A stretch of 64,000 nucleotides of DNA, from the NCBI RefSeq assembly GCF_900114255.1, contig NZ_FOSL01000005.1, positions 186,001 through 250,000 of the forward strand. Reading direction: 5' to 3'. The position numbers and the translations under genes were made by a program. Every line of letters starts with the position of its first letter. The first letter of the stretch is position 1. The notes beneath the pieces were generated by a model. That model had not been told where the DNA came from, did no database searches, and was given only the letters and a program-made list of their open reading frames with translations. Below are positions 1 through 7,127 of this stretch, in pieces. The stretch comes from Neomesorhizobium albiziae (GTDB taxonomy: Bacteria; Pseudomonadota; Alphaproteobacteria; Rhizobiales; Rhizobiaceae).

Positions 1-231
1 ACCAGCCTGATGCTCTATCAAGCCGGCAAGGCGCAGAAAACCGGCCAGTCAACGGTCAAGCTGGTCTTCGATGTGGAAGATGTCGCGCCCTTTTCCGAAA
101 AGTGCGCCGCTGCAGGGCTGGAATTCGGAGCTTTGCACCATGCCGATGGCTACGTTCTCGCCAATGCGCGCGACCCGTCGGGAAATCCGATCTCCATTTC
201 GAGCCGGGCTTTTCGCGGCCGAAAGTTATGA
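1..231 (+). CDS. VOC (glyoxalase/bleomycin-resistance) family protein, 3' part only
   Basis: The reading frame is open from the first base, so the gene starts upstream of the window and only about 76 C-terminal residues are seen. These look like the second half of a VOC-fold domain: a beta strand (KLVFDVEDV), a helix (FSEKCAAAGL), and the closing strand with the pattern YVLANARDPSGNPISIS, where the DPxGNxI motif is typical of the family. No metal ligand or substrate can be assigned from this fragment. It could be a glyoxalase-like dioxygenase relative or a resistance protein. Family assignment is fairly safe, function is unknown. Confidence 0.75.
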   Translation, partial: TSLMLYQAGKAQKTGQSTVKLVFDVEDVAPFSEKCAAAGLEFGALHHADGYVLANARDPSGNPISISSRAFRGRKL

Positions 232-312
232 GTCCAGCCAGGTGTATTCATTTCCGGCTTTCACCAGCGTCAAAACCGGCGTAACCGGAGCAAACCAAAT
301 GCAGGGGCAAAA

Positions 313-666
313 ATGACCGCGCCAAAGGAACTCCGCGTATCGAAGGACCGCAAGCTGCTGACGGTCACTTTTCCCGATCATGCGCCGTTCGAATTGCCGG
401 CGGAGTTCCTGCGTGTCGTCTCGCCCTCGGCCGAAGTTCAGGGCCATTCGCCGGAACAGCGCGTCACCGTACCCGGCAAGCGCAATGTGGCGATTACCAG
501 GATCGAGCCGGTCGGCAATTATGCCGTTCGCATCGTCTTCGACGATTTTCACGACACCGGCATTTTCACCTGGAACTATCTGCACGCGCTCGGCCATGAG
601 AAGGAAGCGCGCTGGCAGGTCTATCTCGCCGAGCTGGCGGAAAAGAGGCTCAGCCGGGATCGCTAG
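313..666 (+). CDS. DUF971 domain protein (gamma-butyrobetaine hydroxylase N-terminal-like)
   Basis: A 117-residue protein that is almost entirely one DUF971 domain. It begins PKELRVSKDRKLLTV, continues with FELPAEFLRVVSPSAEVQGH, and ends with the family hallmark GIFTWNYLHALG. The same domain forms the N-terminus of gamma-butyrobetaine hydroxylase and occurs alone, often near iron-sulfur or molybdenum cofactor genes in other bacteria; no such neighbour is seen here. A purine-rich stretch (AGGGG) sits about six bases before the ATG and supports this start. Free-standing DUF971 proteins have no firmly established function. Confidence 0.88.
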   Translation: MTAPKELRVSKDRKLLTVTFPDHAPFELPAEFLRVVSPSAEVQGHSPEQRVTVPGKRNVAITRIEPVGNYAVRIVFDDFHDTGIFTWNYLHALGHEKEARWQVYLAELAEKRLSRDR

Positions 667-723
667 CTGCTGTTGCCATCGGCATGCTCCAAGTGCCGGG
701 GATCGGAATCGAAGGGACGGACG

Positions 724-1335
724 ATGTCCATTATCACCACGGTCGAACAGCTCGAAGCTCTTTACGGCCTTCCCGGCGAGGCCTCGCTGGTCAAGGAACT
801 CGACCACATCATCCCGGAATACGCCGCCTTCATCGAAGCTTCTCCGTTCGTGGCGCTGGCGACGTCGGGCCCGGAAGGGCTGGATTGTTCGCCGCGCGGC
901 GACCTCGCCGGCTTCGTGCGCATCCGTGACGACCGGACGTTGATGATGCCCGACCGGCGCGGCAACAACCGTGCCGATTCGCTGAAGAACATCATCCGCG
1001 ACCCGCGCGTCGGTCTTCTGTTTCTGGTGCCTGGTTCGGGTACGACGTTGCGCGTCAACGGCCGCGCCGAAATTTCCATCGATCCCGAGCTTTGCGCATC
1101 CTTCGCCGTCGAAGGGAAACCGGCGCGATCGGTAACGGTGGTCGCGGTCGAGAAAGTCTATTTCCAGTGCGCCCGCGCCATCCACCGCTCTGAGCTGTGG
1201 AACCCGGAAAAGCACGCCAACCCGAAAACCCTGCCGACGCCCGGCCAGATTCTCGCCGTCACCAGCCGCCGTGCCATCGATGGCGAGACTTACGACAAGG
1301 AATGGCCGGAGCGAGCCAAGAAAACGATGTGGTAG
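724..1335 (+). CDS. Pyridoxamine 5'-phosphate oxidase family protein
   Basis: A 203-residue FMN-binding split-barrel protein of the PPOX family, of the type described as MSMEG_1061-like. Residues about 33-60 (AFIEASPFVALATSGPEGLDCSPRGD) form the first strands and the flavin phosphate site, followed by a central DRRGNNRADSLKNIIRDPRVGLLFL segment and a C-terminal region with a conserved cysteine (FQCARAIHRSELW). An ATG 17 codons upstream is in frame, but the ATG at 724 is preceded by GAAGGGACGG and starts at the usual family N-terminus (MSIITTVEQLEALYG). Such proteins bind F420, FMN or heme; the substrate is unknown. It stands alone, with convergent marR downstream. Confidence 0.85.
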   Translation: MSIITTVEQLEALYGLPGEASLVKELDHIIPEYAAFIEASPFVALATSGPEGLDCSPRGDLAGFVRIRDDRTLMMPDRRGNNRADSLKNIIRDPRVGLLFLVPGSGTTLRVNGRAEISIDPELCASFAVEGKPARSVTVVAVEKVYFQCARAIHRSELWNPEKHANPKTLPTPGQILAVTSRRAIDGETYDKEWPERAKKTMW

Positions 1336-1374
1336 GCGCGGTCTAGCCGACGCTGCGCGTCGCTTTCGGGTGAA

Positions 1375-1827
1375 CTATTCAGCCTTCAGCATGTCCGAGA
1401 TGCGCTGCATCATCGAGCCCATCTTGTCGCATTCGGCCGGCGTCGACTGCTCCATCACCCGCTCGATCAGCCCGGTGTAGATGTGCAGCGCCTCCATCAG
1501 CAGCTTCTCGCCGTCCTCGGTGAGCGTCAGCCGCATGATGCGCTTGTCCTTGGCGTCGTTCTCGCGGCTGAGCAGTCCGCGCGCCTCCATCTGCGGCAAA
1601 AGCATGGTGATGTTGGAGCGTCCGACCAGCAGTTTTCGGGCGAGGTCGTGCTGCGACATGCCGGGATGCCTGTAGAGGTTCATCAGCATATCGAGCTGCG
1701 CCAGTTTCAGGTCGAGCGGCGCCAGCGCCTTGGTCAGCGCGCCGACGACGGCCTTTTCCGCGCGCACCAGGGCAATCCAGTTCCGGAAGCGCGGATTATC
1801 CCACGGCAGGTCTTGCTTTTTGTTCAT
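1375..1827 (-). CDS. MarR family transcriptional regulator
   Basis: A 150-residue winged-helix repressor. The DNA-binding core lies at about residues 50-110: LAQLDMLMNLYRHPGMSQHDLARKLLVGRSNITMLLPQMEARGLLSRE, followed by the wing DAKDKRIMRLTLTEDGEKL, which is the classical MarR signature. The ATG at 1827 gives the usual family length; an upstream in-frame start would run into the operator region. It is divergent from the hydrolase at 1877, and the 49-base gap holds two tandem palindromes, so it most likely represses itself and the hydrolase and responds to a small phenolic or lipophilic ligand. The ligand is not known. Confidence 0.93.
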   Translation of the reverse strand: MNKKQDLPWDNPRFRNWIALVRAEKAVVGALTKALAPLDLKLAQLDMLMNLYRHPGMSQHDLARKLLVGRSNITMLLPQMEARGLLSRENDAKDKRIMRLTLTEDGEKLLMEALHIYTGLIERVMEQSTPAECDKMGSMMQRISDMLKAE

Positions 1828-1855
1828 GCTTGAACTAATATGTTCATGGTTGAAC
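1821..1855. promoter_or_regulatory. Tandem palindromic operator for the MarR regulator
   Basis: Two 15-base sites, TGTTCATGCTTGAAC at 1821-1835 and TGTTCATGGTTGAAC at 1841-1855, differ at one base and start exactly 20 bases apart. Each is a near-palindrome (GTTCA...TGAAC). Between them TGAAC-TAATAT-GTTCA forms a further perfect dyad. The first site overlaps the marR start codon. Two sites on one DNA face between a MarR gene and its divergent target is the standard autoregulatory arrangement; assignment to this regulator is inferred. Confidence 0.75.
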
Positions 1856-1876
1856 CATTTTTCCAGGACGATCACT

Positions 1877-2788
1877 ATGGCATCATTCGGTCACAAGGTC
1901 ATCCGTAGCGTATTTGGCGCTGCCGAGCATGTGGCGCCTCGTCTCACCGGGCGCGTCGCCTTCGAAATCTTCTGCCGCACGGCAAATCCCAATGCTCCGT
2001 CGCCGGGGGAGCGAAAGGCCATCGACCAGGCCGCCCGCTTCATGGCCGACGCGCGGCGCCACTGCCTGCCGCTGAAATCCGGCTCGGTGACGGCGTTCGA
2101 TTTTCGCCCGCCTGTGGGCGTCCCCAGCGCCGGGACGGTTCTGGTCATCCATGGCTGGCATTCGCGCACCGAACATATGCGCAGGATTGTCGAGGGCTTC
2201 CGCGATGCAGGCCACCGCGTCATCGCGCTCGACCTGCCTGGTCACGGCCATTCCAGTGGCCGCCGGCTGAACATGATGCTCGCCGTCGATGCGGCGCGCG
2301 CCGCTGGCGAGTGGTTCGGTCCGTTCAAGGCCGTCGTCGGCCATTCCTTCGGCGGTGCGGTGGCGGTCAACGCGGCCGTCGGTTCTGTCGAAGGCATCGC
2401 ACCGCTCGCCACAGAGCGCCTGGTTCTGATTGCAGCACCCAGTTCCATGCCGTCGCTGTTCCAGGATTTCGGACGCATGCTCAATCTTGGGCCACGCTCG
2501 CAGACCGCCGTCAACGATCAGGTCGAGCGCATCGCGGGCCGCCCGCTGTCGCACTATGTCGGTTCCGAGCAACTGGCCCTGACGCCGATCCCGACGCTGG
2601 TCATCCATGCGCCCGACGACCGCGAGGTTTCCGCCGACAGCGCAAGCATGTTCGCGGCGGCCGGCGATCATGTGCGTCTTCATTGGGCGAAGGGGCTGGG
2701 CCACCGGCGCATCCTTTCCGACCCGCAAGTGGTCACTGAGGCAGTGCGCTTCGTCGCCGAGCAGAAAGAGCCCGAGCTGGTGCATTAA
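1877..2788 (+). CDS. Alpha/beta hydrolase
   Basis: A 303-residue serine hydrolase of the alpha/beta fold. The oxyanion region is VLVIHGWHSRTEHM, the strand 4 / loop motif is VIALDLPGHGHSSGR, the nucleophile elbow is VVGHSFGG (GxSxG serine), the acid lies in IPTLVIHAPDDREV, and the catalytic histidine is in AKGLGHRRIL. The start at 1877 is chosen because an AGGA motif lies just upstream and because it places the operator outside the gene. It is divergent from marR and shares the tandem operator, so its substrate is probably related to the MarR ligand, for example an ester that the enzyme detoxifies. Exact substrate unknown. Confidence 0.88.
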   Translation: MASFGHKVIRSVFGAAEHVAPRLTGRVAFEIFCRTANPNAPSPGERKAIDQAARFMADARRHCLPLKSGSVTAFDFRPPVGVPSAGTVLVIHGWHSRTEHMRRIVEGFRDAGHRVIALDLPGHGHSSGRRLNMMLAVDAARAAGEWFGPFKAVVGHSFGGAVAVNAAVGSVEGIAPLATERLVLIAAPSSMPSLFQDFGRMLNLGPRSQTAVNDQVERIAGRPLSHYVGSEQLALTPIPTLVIHAPDDREVSADSASMFAAAGDHVRLHWAKGLGHRRILSDPQVVTEAVRFVAEQKEPELVH

Positions 2789-2887
2789 GCATTTTGCAGC
2801 CAAATGGAAACATTTGGCGTCCGCATAAATGCGGCAAATCAAATAGTCGGAGCGGGTTACCGGTTCTGAAAGAACCGGAACCGCTCC
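2788..2887 (+). repeat. Hairpin-rich intergenic repeat, family A, copy 1 (full length)
   Basis: About 100 bases starting at the last base of the hydrolase stop codon. It has three successive hairpins: CCAAATG..CATTTGG, CCGCAT..ATGCGG and CCGGTTCT..AGAACCGG. The same sequence recurs at 3178-3250 and, inverted, at 7024-7127. The multi-hairpin mosaic recalls the RIME-type intergenic elements of rhizobia. No coding capacity is seen. Confidence 0.88.
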
Positions 2888-2931
2888 AGGGGAATCTGGC
2901 ACCGGAAGGCGAGGGCGACGCGGGTAGCTGA

Positions 2932-3165
2932 TCAGTGATGCGCGACAGGTTCGATGCCAAGCTGCGCCGGCGAGCGTCCCATTTCCAGAAGGTCGAGCTG
3001 ACGGTTGTCGACCTCATAATACTCGCCGCCCACGAGAACGCGCGTTGTCACGTGTCCATGGTCGAACCGCTTGGAGACGGTCACGACCTTCTGCCGGTCG
3101 AGCACGCGCTTCACCGCGTGGCGGGACGCCAGGTGTTTGCTTGTGTCGGGAGGCATCCTGGGCAT
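2932..3165 (-). CDS. Hypothetical protein, 77 residues
   Basis: A small basic protein with a plausible folded core: HAVKRVLDRQKVVTVSKRFDHGHVTTRVLVGGEYYEVDNRQLDLLEMGRSPAQLG. The strand-strand-helix pattern and high third-position GC suggest a real gene. I do not recognise the family. The start is uncertain: neither the first ATG nor the one three codons later has a clear ribosome site. It sits between two direct copies of repeat A (2788-2887 and 3178-3250), which makes it removable by recombination. Confidence 0.55.
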   Translation of the reverse strand: MPRMPPDTSKHLASRHAVKRVLDRQKVVTVSKRFDHGHVTTRVLVGGEYYEVDNRQLDLLEMGRSPAQLGIEPVAHH

Positions 3166-3177
3166 CGTGGCAGCTTA

Positions 3178-3250
3178 AAGCATTTTGCGGCCGAATGGAA
3201 TCATTTGGCGTCCGCATAAATGCAGCAAAACAAACAGTTAGAGCGGTTGC
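3178..3250 (+). repeat. Intergenic repeat, family A, copy 2 (lacks the third hairpin)
   Basis: Starts AAAGCATTTTGCGGCC and ends at TTAGAGCGGTTGC, in the same orientation as the copy at 2788. The first hairpin (a variant, CGAATGGAATCATTTGG) and the CCGCATAAATGC segment are kept, but the terminal CCGGTTCT hairpin is missing. The 200 bases that follow, up to the deaminase gene, show no gene or clear structure. Confidence 0.85.
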
Positions 3251-3459
3251 TTTCGCCGTAAATGCGGTGGATGGCGGAAATCGCATGGATCCTTGTCGCG
3301 CGGTTACCTGCCCGGCGTTGTTCCCGATACGACCGAGCTATCGGCCGATGGTGCGGTCGGCGTGCGGCCATTGCTGCGAGGATACCAAAAGCTTCTTTGG
3401 CGCCCAAACCACCGGCGTTAAGATGCATTCCCTGCGAACGATCTCGAAGAGGGATGGCC

Positions 3460-3942
3460 ATGCTGCCGGACACTGAACTGCAACACCTGCGCCGATGCAT
3501 TGAACTGGCGCGGAAAGCGCTTGAGGTTGGTGACGAACCTTTCGGTTCGGTGCTCGTCTCCGGCGACGGGACGGTGCTCGCCGAGGATCACAACCATGTG
3601 GCTACGGGCGATGGTACACGCCACCCGGAGTTCGACCTGGCTCGCTGGGCCGCCATGAACATGACACCCGAGGAGCGTGCCAGCGCGACGGTCTACACGT
3701 CCGGAGAGCACTGTCCGATGTGTTCGGCGGCCCATGGCTGGGTCGGGCTGGGCCGCATCGTCTATGCCGTGTCTTCGCGCCAGCTTGTCGGTTGGCTGGA
3801 GGAACTTGGCGTTCCACCTGGGCCGGTGCGACCCCTACCGATCCAGGAAGTCGCGCCGAATGTGATTGTCGAAGGCCCGGTGGCTGAGCTTGCGGATGAG
3901 GTGCGCGAACTGCACAGGCGTTTTCACGCCGCTTCCGCATAG
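3460..3942 (+). CDS. Nucleoside/nucleobase deaminase (cytidine deaminase superfamily)
   Basis: A 160-residue zinc hydrolase of the CDA fold. The zinc and catalytic motif is RHPEFDLARW (H ligand, E proton shuttle), and the second motif is GEHCPMCSAAHGW with the two cysteine ligands, as in guanine deaminases and tRNA adenosine deaminase relatives. The C-terminal part contains RIVYAVSSRQLVGWLEELG. Two ATGs two codons apart are possible; the second (3460) has GAGGG at proper spacing, while for the first it is too close. It stands alone, so the substrate is not indicated by context; tadA is usually shorter at the C-terminus and this looks more like a salvage or unknown-specificity enzyme. Confidence 0.85.
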   Translation: MLPDTELQHLRRCIELARKALEVGDEPFGSVLVSGDGTVLAEDHNHVATGDGTRHPEFDLARWAAMNMTPEERASATVYTSGEHCPMCSAAHGWVGLGRIVYAVSSRQLVGWLEELGVPPGPVRPLPIQEVAPNVIVEGPVAELADEVRELHRRFHAASA

Positions 3943-3966
3943 CTGGCGCCGGTCTACGGCGCCATT

Positions 3967-4368
3967 TCAGGAGCGCTCCGGTTTCGGTCTCGTTTCAACG
4001 GGCAGCCCCGCTTCCTTCCAGGCGGTGAAACCGCCTTCGATGTGTTTCACCGGGGTCAGGCCCATGTCCTGCGCCATCTTGGCGGTCAGCGCCGAGCGCC
4101 AGCCGCCGGCGCAGAAGAACACGAAGGTCTTGCCGTAGGCAAAGACCGGGCGGTGGTAGGGGCTTTCCGGGTCGATCCAGAATTCCAGCACGCCGCGCGG
4201 CATGTTCTTGGCGCCGGCGATCCTGCCTTCATTGTCGAGTTCTGCGGCTTCGCGGATATCGACGAGCACCACATTGTCGTCGCCGGCAAGTTTCGCGGCC
4301 TCTTGTGGCGAGATCGCCTCCACCTCCGCATTCGCTTCGGCAAGCAGCGCCTTGTAGCCCTTTTTCAC
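3967..4368 (-). CDS. Rhodanese-like domain protein
   Basis: A 133-residue single-domain rhodanese. It has the opening strand and CH2A-like motif (VVLVDIREAAELDNEGRIAGAKNMPRG) and the active loop FFCAGGWRSAL with the persulfide-forming cysteine, then GGFTAWKEAGLPVE. The start is taken as GTG at 4368 because a very strong ribosome site (GGAGGAGAGG) precedes it; a longer frame with an upstream ATG lacks one. The product would be a cytoplasmic sulfurtransferase. It lies 3' of a tetR gene on the same strand, 56 bases away, so the two may be co-transcribed. Confidence 0.9.
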   Translation of the reverse strand: MKKGYKALLAEANAEVEAISPQEAAKLAGDDNVVLVDIREAAELDNEGRIAGAKNMPRGVLEFWIDPESPYHRPVFAYGKTFVFFCAGGWRSALTAKMAQDMGLTPVKHIEGGFTAWKEAGLPVETRPKPERS

Positions 4369-4424
4369 AGGCCTCTCCTCCGGTCTTTCGAGCCGGCGGA
4401 TTGAAGCAGAGCGGGCAGGGCGTG

Positions 4425-5039
4425 TCACGCCCGGTATTGTTGGGTCAACGACCCCCAGGCGGCCATGGCGCCATTGGCGACATCGAGCAGCGCTTCGTGA
4501 CTGGCGCCGTCACGCGCCTGGATCGACATGCCGTGCTGCACGGTAGCATAGAAGGTTGCGACAGCCTGGCAGTCGAAATTTTTAGGCAATTCGCCTTCCG
4601 CCACGCCGCGTTCGAACCGCCGCTTGAGAGCGGCGAGATTTTCGGCCCGGCGGCGCCTCAAGTCGGTGCAGACGGCCTTGCTGGAATTGTCGGGGTGCAG
4701 CGCGCCAAGAGCGATCAGGCAGCCTTGCGGCTTGCCATCCTGTGAATAGGCTTTGGCAGTGGCGCGCAGGAAGCCGTCGATTGCTTCGCGTGTGGTCGCA
4801 GCGGTCTCCAGCACCGTCCAGATGCCGGTCCCCTCGACCTGGGTATAAAGCTCGGTCGCTTCGAGGAACAAGGCCTCCTTGCTGCCGAAGGCGGCGTAGA
4901 GGCTGGGCGAATTGATGCCCATCGCGGCGGTCAGGTCCGCCAGCGATGCCCCGTCGTAGCCGTTGACCCAGAAAATCTCCATGGCCCGCTGCAAGGCAAC
5001 GCTGCGGTCGAAGGAGCGGGGCCGGCCGCGTTCGCTCAT
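4425..5039 (-). CDS. TetR/AcrR family transcriptional regulator
   Basis: A 204-residue regulator. The N-terminal helix-turn-helix is at about residues 10-55: FDRSVALQRAMEIFWVNGYDGASLADLTAAMGINSPSLYAAFGSKEALF, with the classic YxxFxSKExL end. The C-terminal domain resembles the TetR_C_16/YcdC-type ligand domain (GCLIALGAL, FYATVQHGMSIQARDGAS). ATG at 5039 is chosen because AAAGGA lies seven bases upstream and MSERGRPRSFD is the family's usual N-terminus. It is divergent from an SDR oxidoreductase at 5143, the common arrangement in which the TetR protein represses a reductase for an electrophile or ketone. Confidence 0.93.
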   Translation of the reverse strand: MSERGRPRSFDRSVALQRAMEIFWVNGYDGASLADLTAAMGINSPSLYAAFGSKEALFLEATELYTQVEGTGIWTVLETAATTREAIDGFLRATAKAYSQDGKPQGCLIALGALHPDNSSKAVCTDLRRRRAENLAALKRRFERGVAEGELPKNFDCQAVATFYATVQHGMSIQARDGASHEALLDVANGAMAAWGSLTQQYRA

Positions 5040-5061
5040 CGAAATCCTTTCTGTGTTGGTT

Positions 5062-5115
5062 GATACATTAATTTGCTTGACGCCCTTGCACAAGGCTGAC
5101 AGGTGATTATGTATC
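5062..5115. promoter_or_regulatory. Candidate TetR operator in the tetR-SDR divergent gap
   Basis: The gap holds an inverted pair, GATACATTA at 5062-5070 and ATTATGTATC at 5106-5115, and midway a dyad CCTTG-CA-CAAGG at 5084-5095. A TTGACG lies at 5077-5082. Any of these could be the operator; the GATACAT arms fit one copy beside each promoter. Assignment is inference from position. Confidence 0.45.
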
Positions 5116-5142
5116 GGCCGTTACAGAAACAGGAGATACCTC

Positions 5143-5886
5143 ATGACTTCCCCTTTGAGCGGCAAGGTCGCACTGGTCACCGGCGGCAGCCGCGGCATCG
5201 GTGCGGCGATCGCCCGCAAGCTTGCCGCCGACGGCGCCAGCGTTGCGCTGACCTATGTGAATTCTCCCGACAAGGCCAAGCAGGTCGTCGCCGAGATCGA
5301 GGATGCCGGCGGTCGGGCGATCGCCATTCAGGCAGACAACCGCGATGCGGCGGCGATCGAGAATTCCGTCGCAGAAACAGTGGCATCACTTGGCCGGCTC
5401 GACATTTTGGTCAACAGCGCCGGCATCTGGCGGGCCGAATCGGTGGAAACGCTGACGCTTGCCGACTTCGACAAAGTCATGGAGGTTAACTTACGGGCGC
5501 CGTTCGTCGCCTCGAAAGCTGCCGCGGCCCACATGGGCGAGGGCGGTCGCATCATCTCGATTGCGAGCAACCTCGCCGAACGCGTCACCGATCTGGGTCT
5601 TGCGGCCTATTCCACCAGCAAGGCGGCCTTGGTCGGCCTGACCAAGGCTTTGGCGCGTGATCTCGGCGCGCGCGGCATCACCGCCAATGTGGTGAACCCC
5701 GGCTCGACCGACACGGACATGAACCCCGCCGATGGCCCCTATGCCGAGGGGCAGCGCCAGAAGATGGCCACGCCGCGTTTCGGCAAGGCCGAGGAAATCG
5801 CTGGCCTGGTCGCCTGGCTGGCTGGTCCGGAATCGCGTTTCGTCACCGGCGCCGCGTTCACCATCGACGGCGGCGCCAACGCCTGA
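5143..5886 (+). CDS. SDR family NAD(P)-dependent oxidoreductase
   Basis: A 247-residue classical short-chain dehydrogenase. The cofactor site is VTGGSRGIGAAIA, then NSAGIW (NAG-like motif), the catalytic serine in IISIASNLAE, the YSTSK catalytic tyrosine-lysine pair, and PGSTDTDMNP after the active site. The basic residue after GGS (R) and the absence of an acidic residue at the end of strand 2 suggest NADPH preference. It resembles 3-oxoacyl-ACP reductases but, away from fatty acid genes and divergent from tetR, is more likely an inducible reductase for a ketone or aldehyde. The ATG is preceded by ACAGGAGATACCTC. Confidence 0.93.
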   Translation: MTSPLSGKVALVTGGSRGIGAAIARKLAADGASVALTYVNSPDKAKQVVAEIEDAGGRAIAIQADNRDAAAIENSVAETVASLGRLDILVNSAGIWRAESVETLTLADFDKVMEVNLRAPFVASKAAAAHMGEGGRIISIASNLAERVTDLGLAAYSTSKAALVGLTKALARDLGARGITANVVNPGSTDTDMNPADGPYAEGQRQKMATPRFGKAEEIAGLVAWLAGPESRFVTGAAFTIDGGANA

Positions 5887-5898
5887 ATTGCCTGCCCG

Positions 5899-5929
5899 CA
5901 CCCTTTCCCGTTCTTAGCGGGAGAGGGTG
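5899..5929. terminator. Hairpin between convergent genes, likely bidirectional terminator
   Basis: CACCCTTTCCCG and CGGGAGAGGGTG pair with one wobble across a 7-base loop. It lies 12 bases after the SDR stop codon and about 30 bases from the end of the convergent L,D-transpeptidase. There is no U-run, so it may work as an mRNA 3' end rather than a strict intrinsic terminator. The sequence belongs to the CCCTCTCCCG type of intergenic repeat also seen at 63426-63576. Confidence 0.5.
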
Positions 5930-5960
5930 GGTTGGCGACCGTTCAAAGCGTTCAAGAACT

Positions 5961-6557
5961 TTAGCGGATCACCACGACCTTGGTTCCGATGCTCACCTGC
6001 TCGTAGAGGTGCTTGACGTCGTCATTGGCCATGCGGATGCAGCCGGACGACATCGCCTGTCCGATCGTCCAGGGCTGGTTGGTGCCGTGGATGCGATAAA
6101 TGGTCGATCCGATGTACATGGCGCGCGCGCCGAGGGGATTGTCGGGACCACCCGGCATGTAGGCCGGCAGGATGCGGCCCTTTTTTGCCTCGCGCCGAAT
6201 CATGACTTTCGGTGGCGTCCAGCCCGGCCATTTGGCCTTGCGGCTCACGCTGTTGGTGCCTGACCAGGTGAAGCCGTCGCGGCCGACGCCGACGCCGTAT
6301 TTGATCGCCCGGCCGTCGCCCAGCGTATAGTAGAGCCGCCGCTCCGTGGTGTTGATGATTATCGTGTTGGCGATCTCGTCGCCGCCGTAACGAACGACCT
6401 GGCGCGGTATCGGCGATTTGTCAGAGCGGCGATTCTGGAGAGCTGCCAGGTTCTTCGTCACCGCAGGCGCCGCATCCGCGCCGCGCGCATGGGATGCTCC
6501 AACCGATCCGAGGCCCGCCACCGAGAAAGAAACCGCCACCAGAAATGCTTTCATCAT
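5961..6557 (-). CDS. L,D-transpeptidase (YkuD domain), periplasmic
   Basis: A 198-residue secreted enzyme with an N-terminal signal peptide (MMKAFLVAVSFSVAGLGSVGASHARG). The YkuD domain covers about residues 60-198 and carries the catalytic signature: His in YRIHGTNQPW and Cys in SSGCIRM, with IIINTTERRLYY as first strand. It cross-links peptidoglycan 3-3 or attaches outer-membrane proteins to it; in Rhizobiales, which grow from a pole, L,D-cross-links are abundant. The ATG at 6557 (MMK) follows AGGGGATTC; an in-frame start ten codons earlier would spoil the signal peptide. Convergent with the SDR gene. Confidence 0.92.
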   Translation of the reverse strand: MMKAFLVAVSFSVAGLGSVGASHARGADAAPAVTKNLAALQNRRSDKSPIPRQVVRYGGDEIANTIIINTTERRLYYTLGDGRAIKYGVGVGRDGFTWSGTNSVSRKAKWPGWTPPKVMIRREAKKGRILPAYMPGGPDNPLGARAMYIGSTIYRIHGTNQPWTIGQAMSSGCIRMANDDVKHLYEQVSIGTKVVVIR

Positions 6558-6750
6558 GCGCGAGAATCCCCTGTTTCTCCGGCACATAAGGCCTTTCCCC
6601 TACGAAATGGTCAACCTTTGTTGCAGTCGGTAACACAATGGTGATGCGGAAGGACATCCTGCCTTGTTGCGCGCCTGCCAATGGATGGTTGGTGCAACAA
6701 TTCGGCCCAGGCGGCGTTCAATTGTCTCTGGAAGTCCATGAGGAGCAGGG

Positions 6751-7026
6751 ATGATGACCAACAACCAGAAGCAGCACCCGGATCCCGATGGCGACAGCGG
6801 CCTGCAGAGCCGGGAACACGATTCTCGGGACGCTCCGCGTCGCCAGCGGGGTGAGGGCGGGCAAAGCGATGAAAGCCGCCAGCAGGCCGACAAGAAGGAT
6901 CCAGTTCGCCGGCAGGGCGGCTGGAGCCGCGACGAGGACGGCATGTCGCATGAACCCGGGCGCAAGCCGCCGGCCGAGCGCGACCGCGATTATGACCCGG
7001 ATGGCGACCGCACCGGCCGCCGTTAG
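6751..7026 (+). CDS. Small hydrophilic hypothetical protein
   Basis: A 91-residue protein made almost only of charged and polar residues (D, E, R, Q, G, P), predicted to be disordered. An AGGAG motif lies five and eight bases before two successive ATGs, which is the main support for a real gene. Its stop codon TAG is the first triplet of repeat A copy 3, so the repeat has probably replaced the original end of the gene. Similar short Q/R/D-rich proteins of unknown function occur in Mesorhizobium genomes. The opposite strand also has a hydrophobic frame, but without a ribosome site. Confidence 0.55.
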   Translation: MMTNNQKQHPDPDGDSGLQSREHDSRDAPRRQRGEGGQSDESRQQADKKDPVRRQGGWSRDEDGMSHEPGRKPPAERDRDYDPDGDRTGRR

Positions 7027-7127
7027 AGCAGTTCCGGTTCTTTCAGAACCGGGTAGCTAGCTCTAACTATTTGTTTTGCCGCATTTATACGGACGCCAAA
7101 TGATTCCATTTGGCTGCAAAATGCTCT
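7024..7127 (-). repeat. Intergenic repeat, family A, copy 3 (full length, inverted)
   Basis: Reverse-complement of the copy at 2788-2887, carrying all three hairpins: CCGGTTCT..AGAACCGG, the CCGCAT segment (with one change, CCGCATTTATACGG) and CCAAATG..CATTTGG. It begins TAGAGC and ends GCTCTA, so both ends can read as a TAG stop into the element. Two ORFs, one from each side, do stop there. Confidence 0.88.

Noticed and set aside
3251-3459. Extended N-terminus of the deaminase (in-frame ATG at 3262).
   Set aside because: The extra 66 residues do not match the family and no ribosome site lies at 3262; GAGGG before 3460 decides the start.
6718-6951. A hydrophobic reading frame on the minus strand (77 residues) opposite the hydrophilic ORF at 6751-7026.
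   Set aside because: It has no ribosome site, whereas the + strand frame has AGGAG at good spacing; hydrophobic residues here are the complement of an Asp/Arg/Gln-rich gene.
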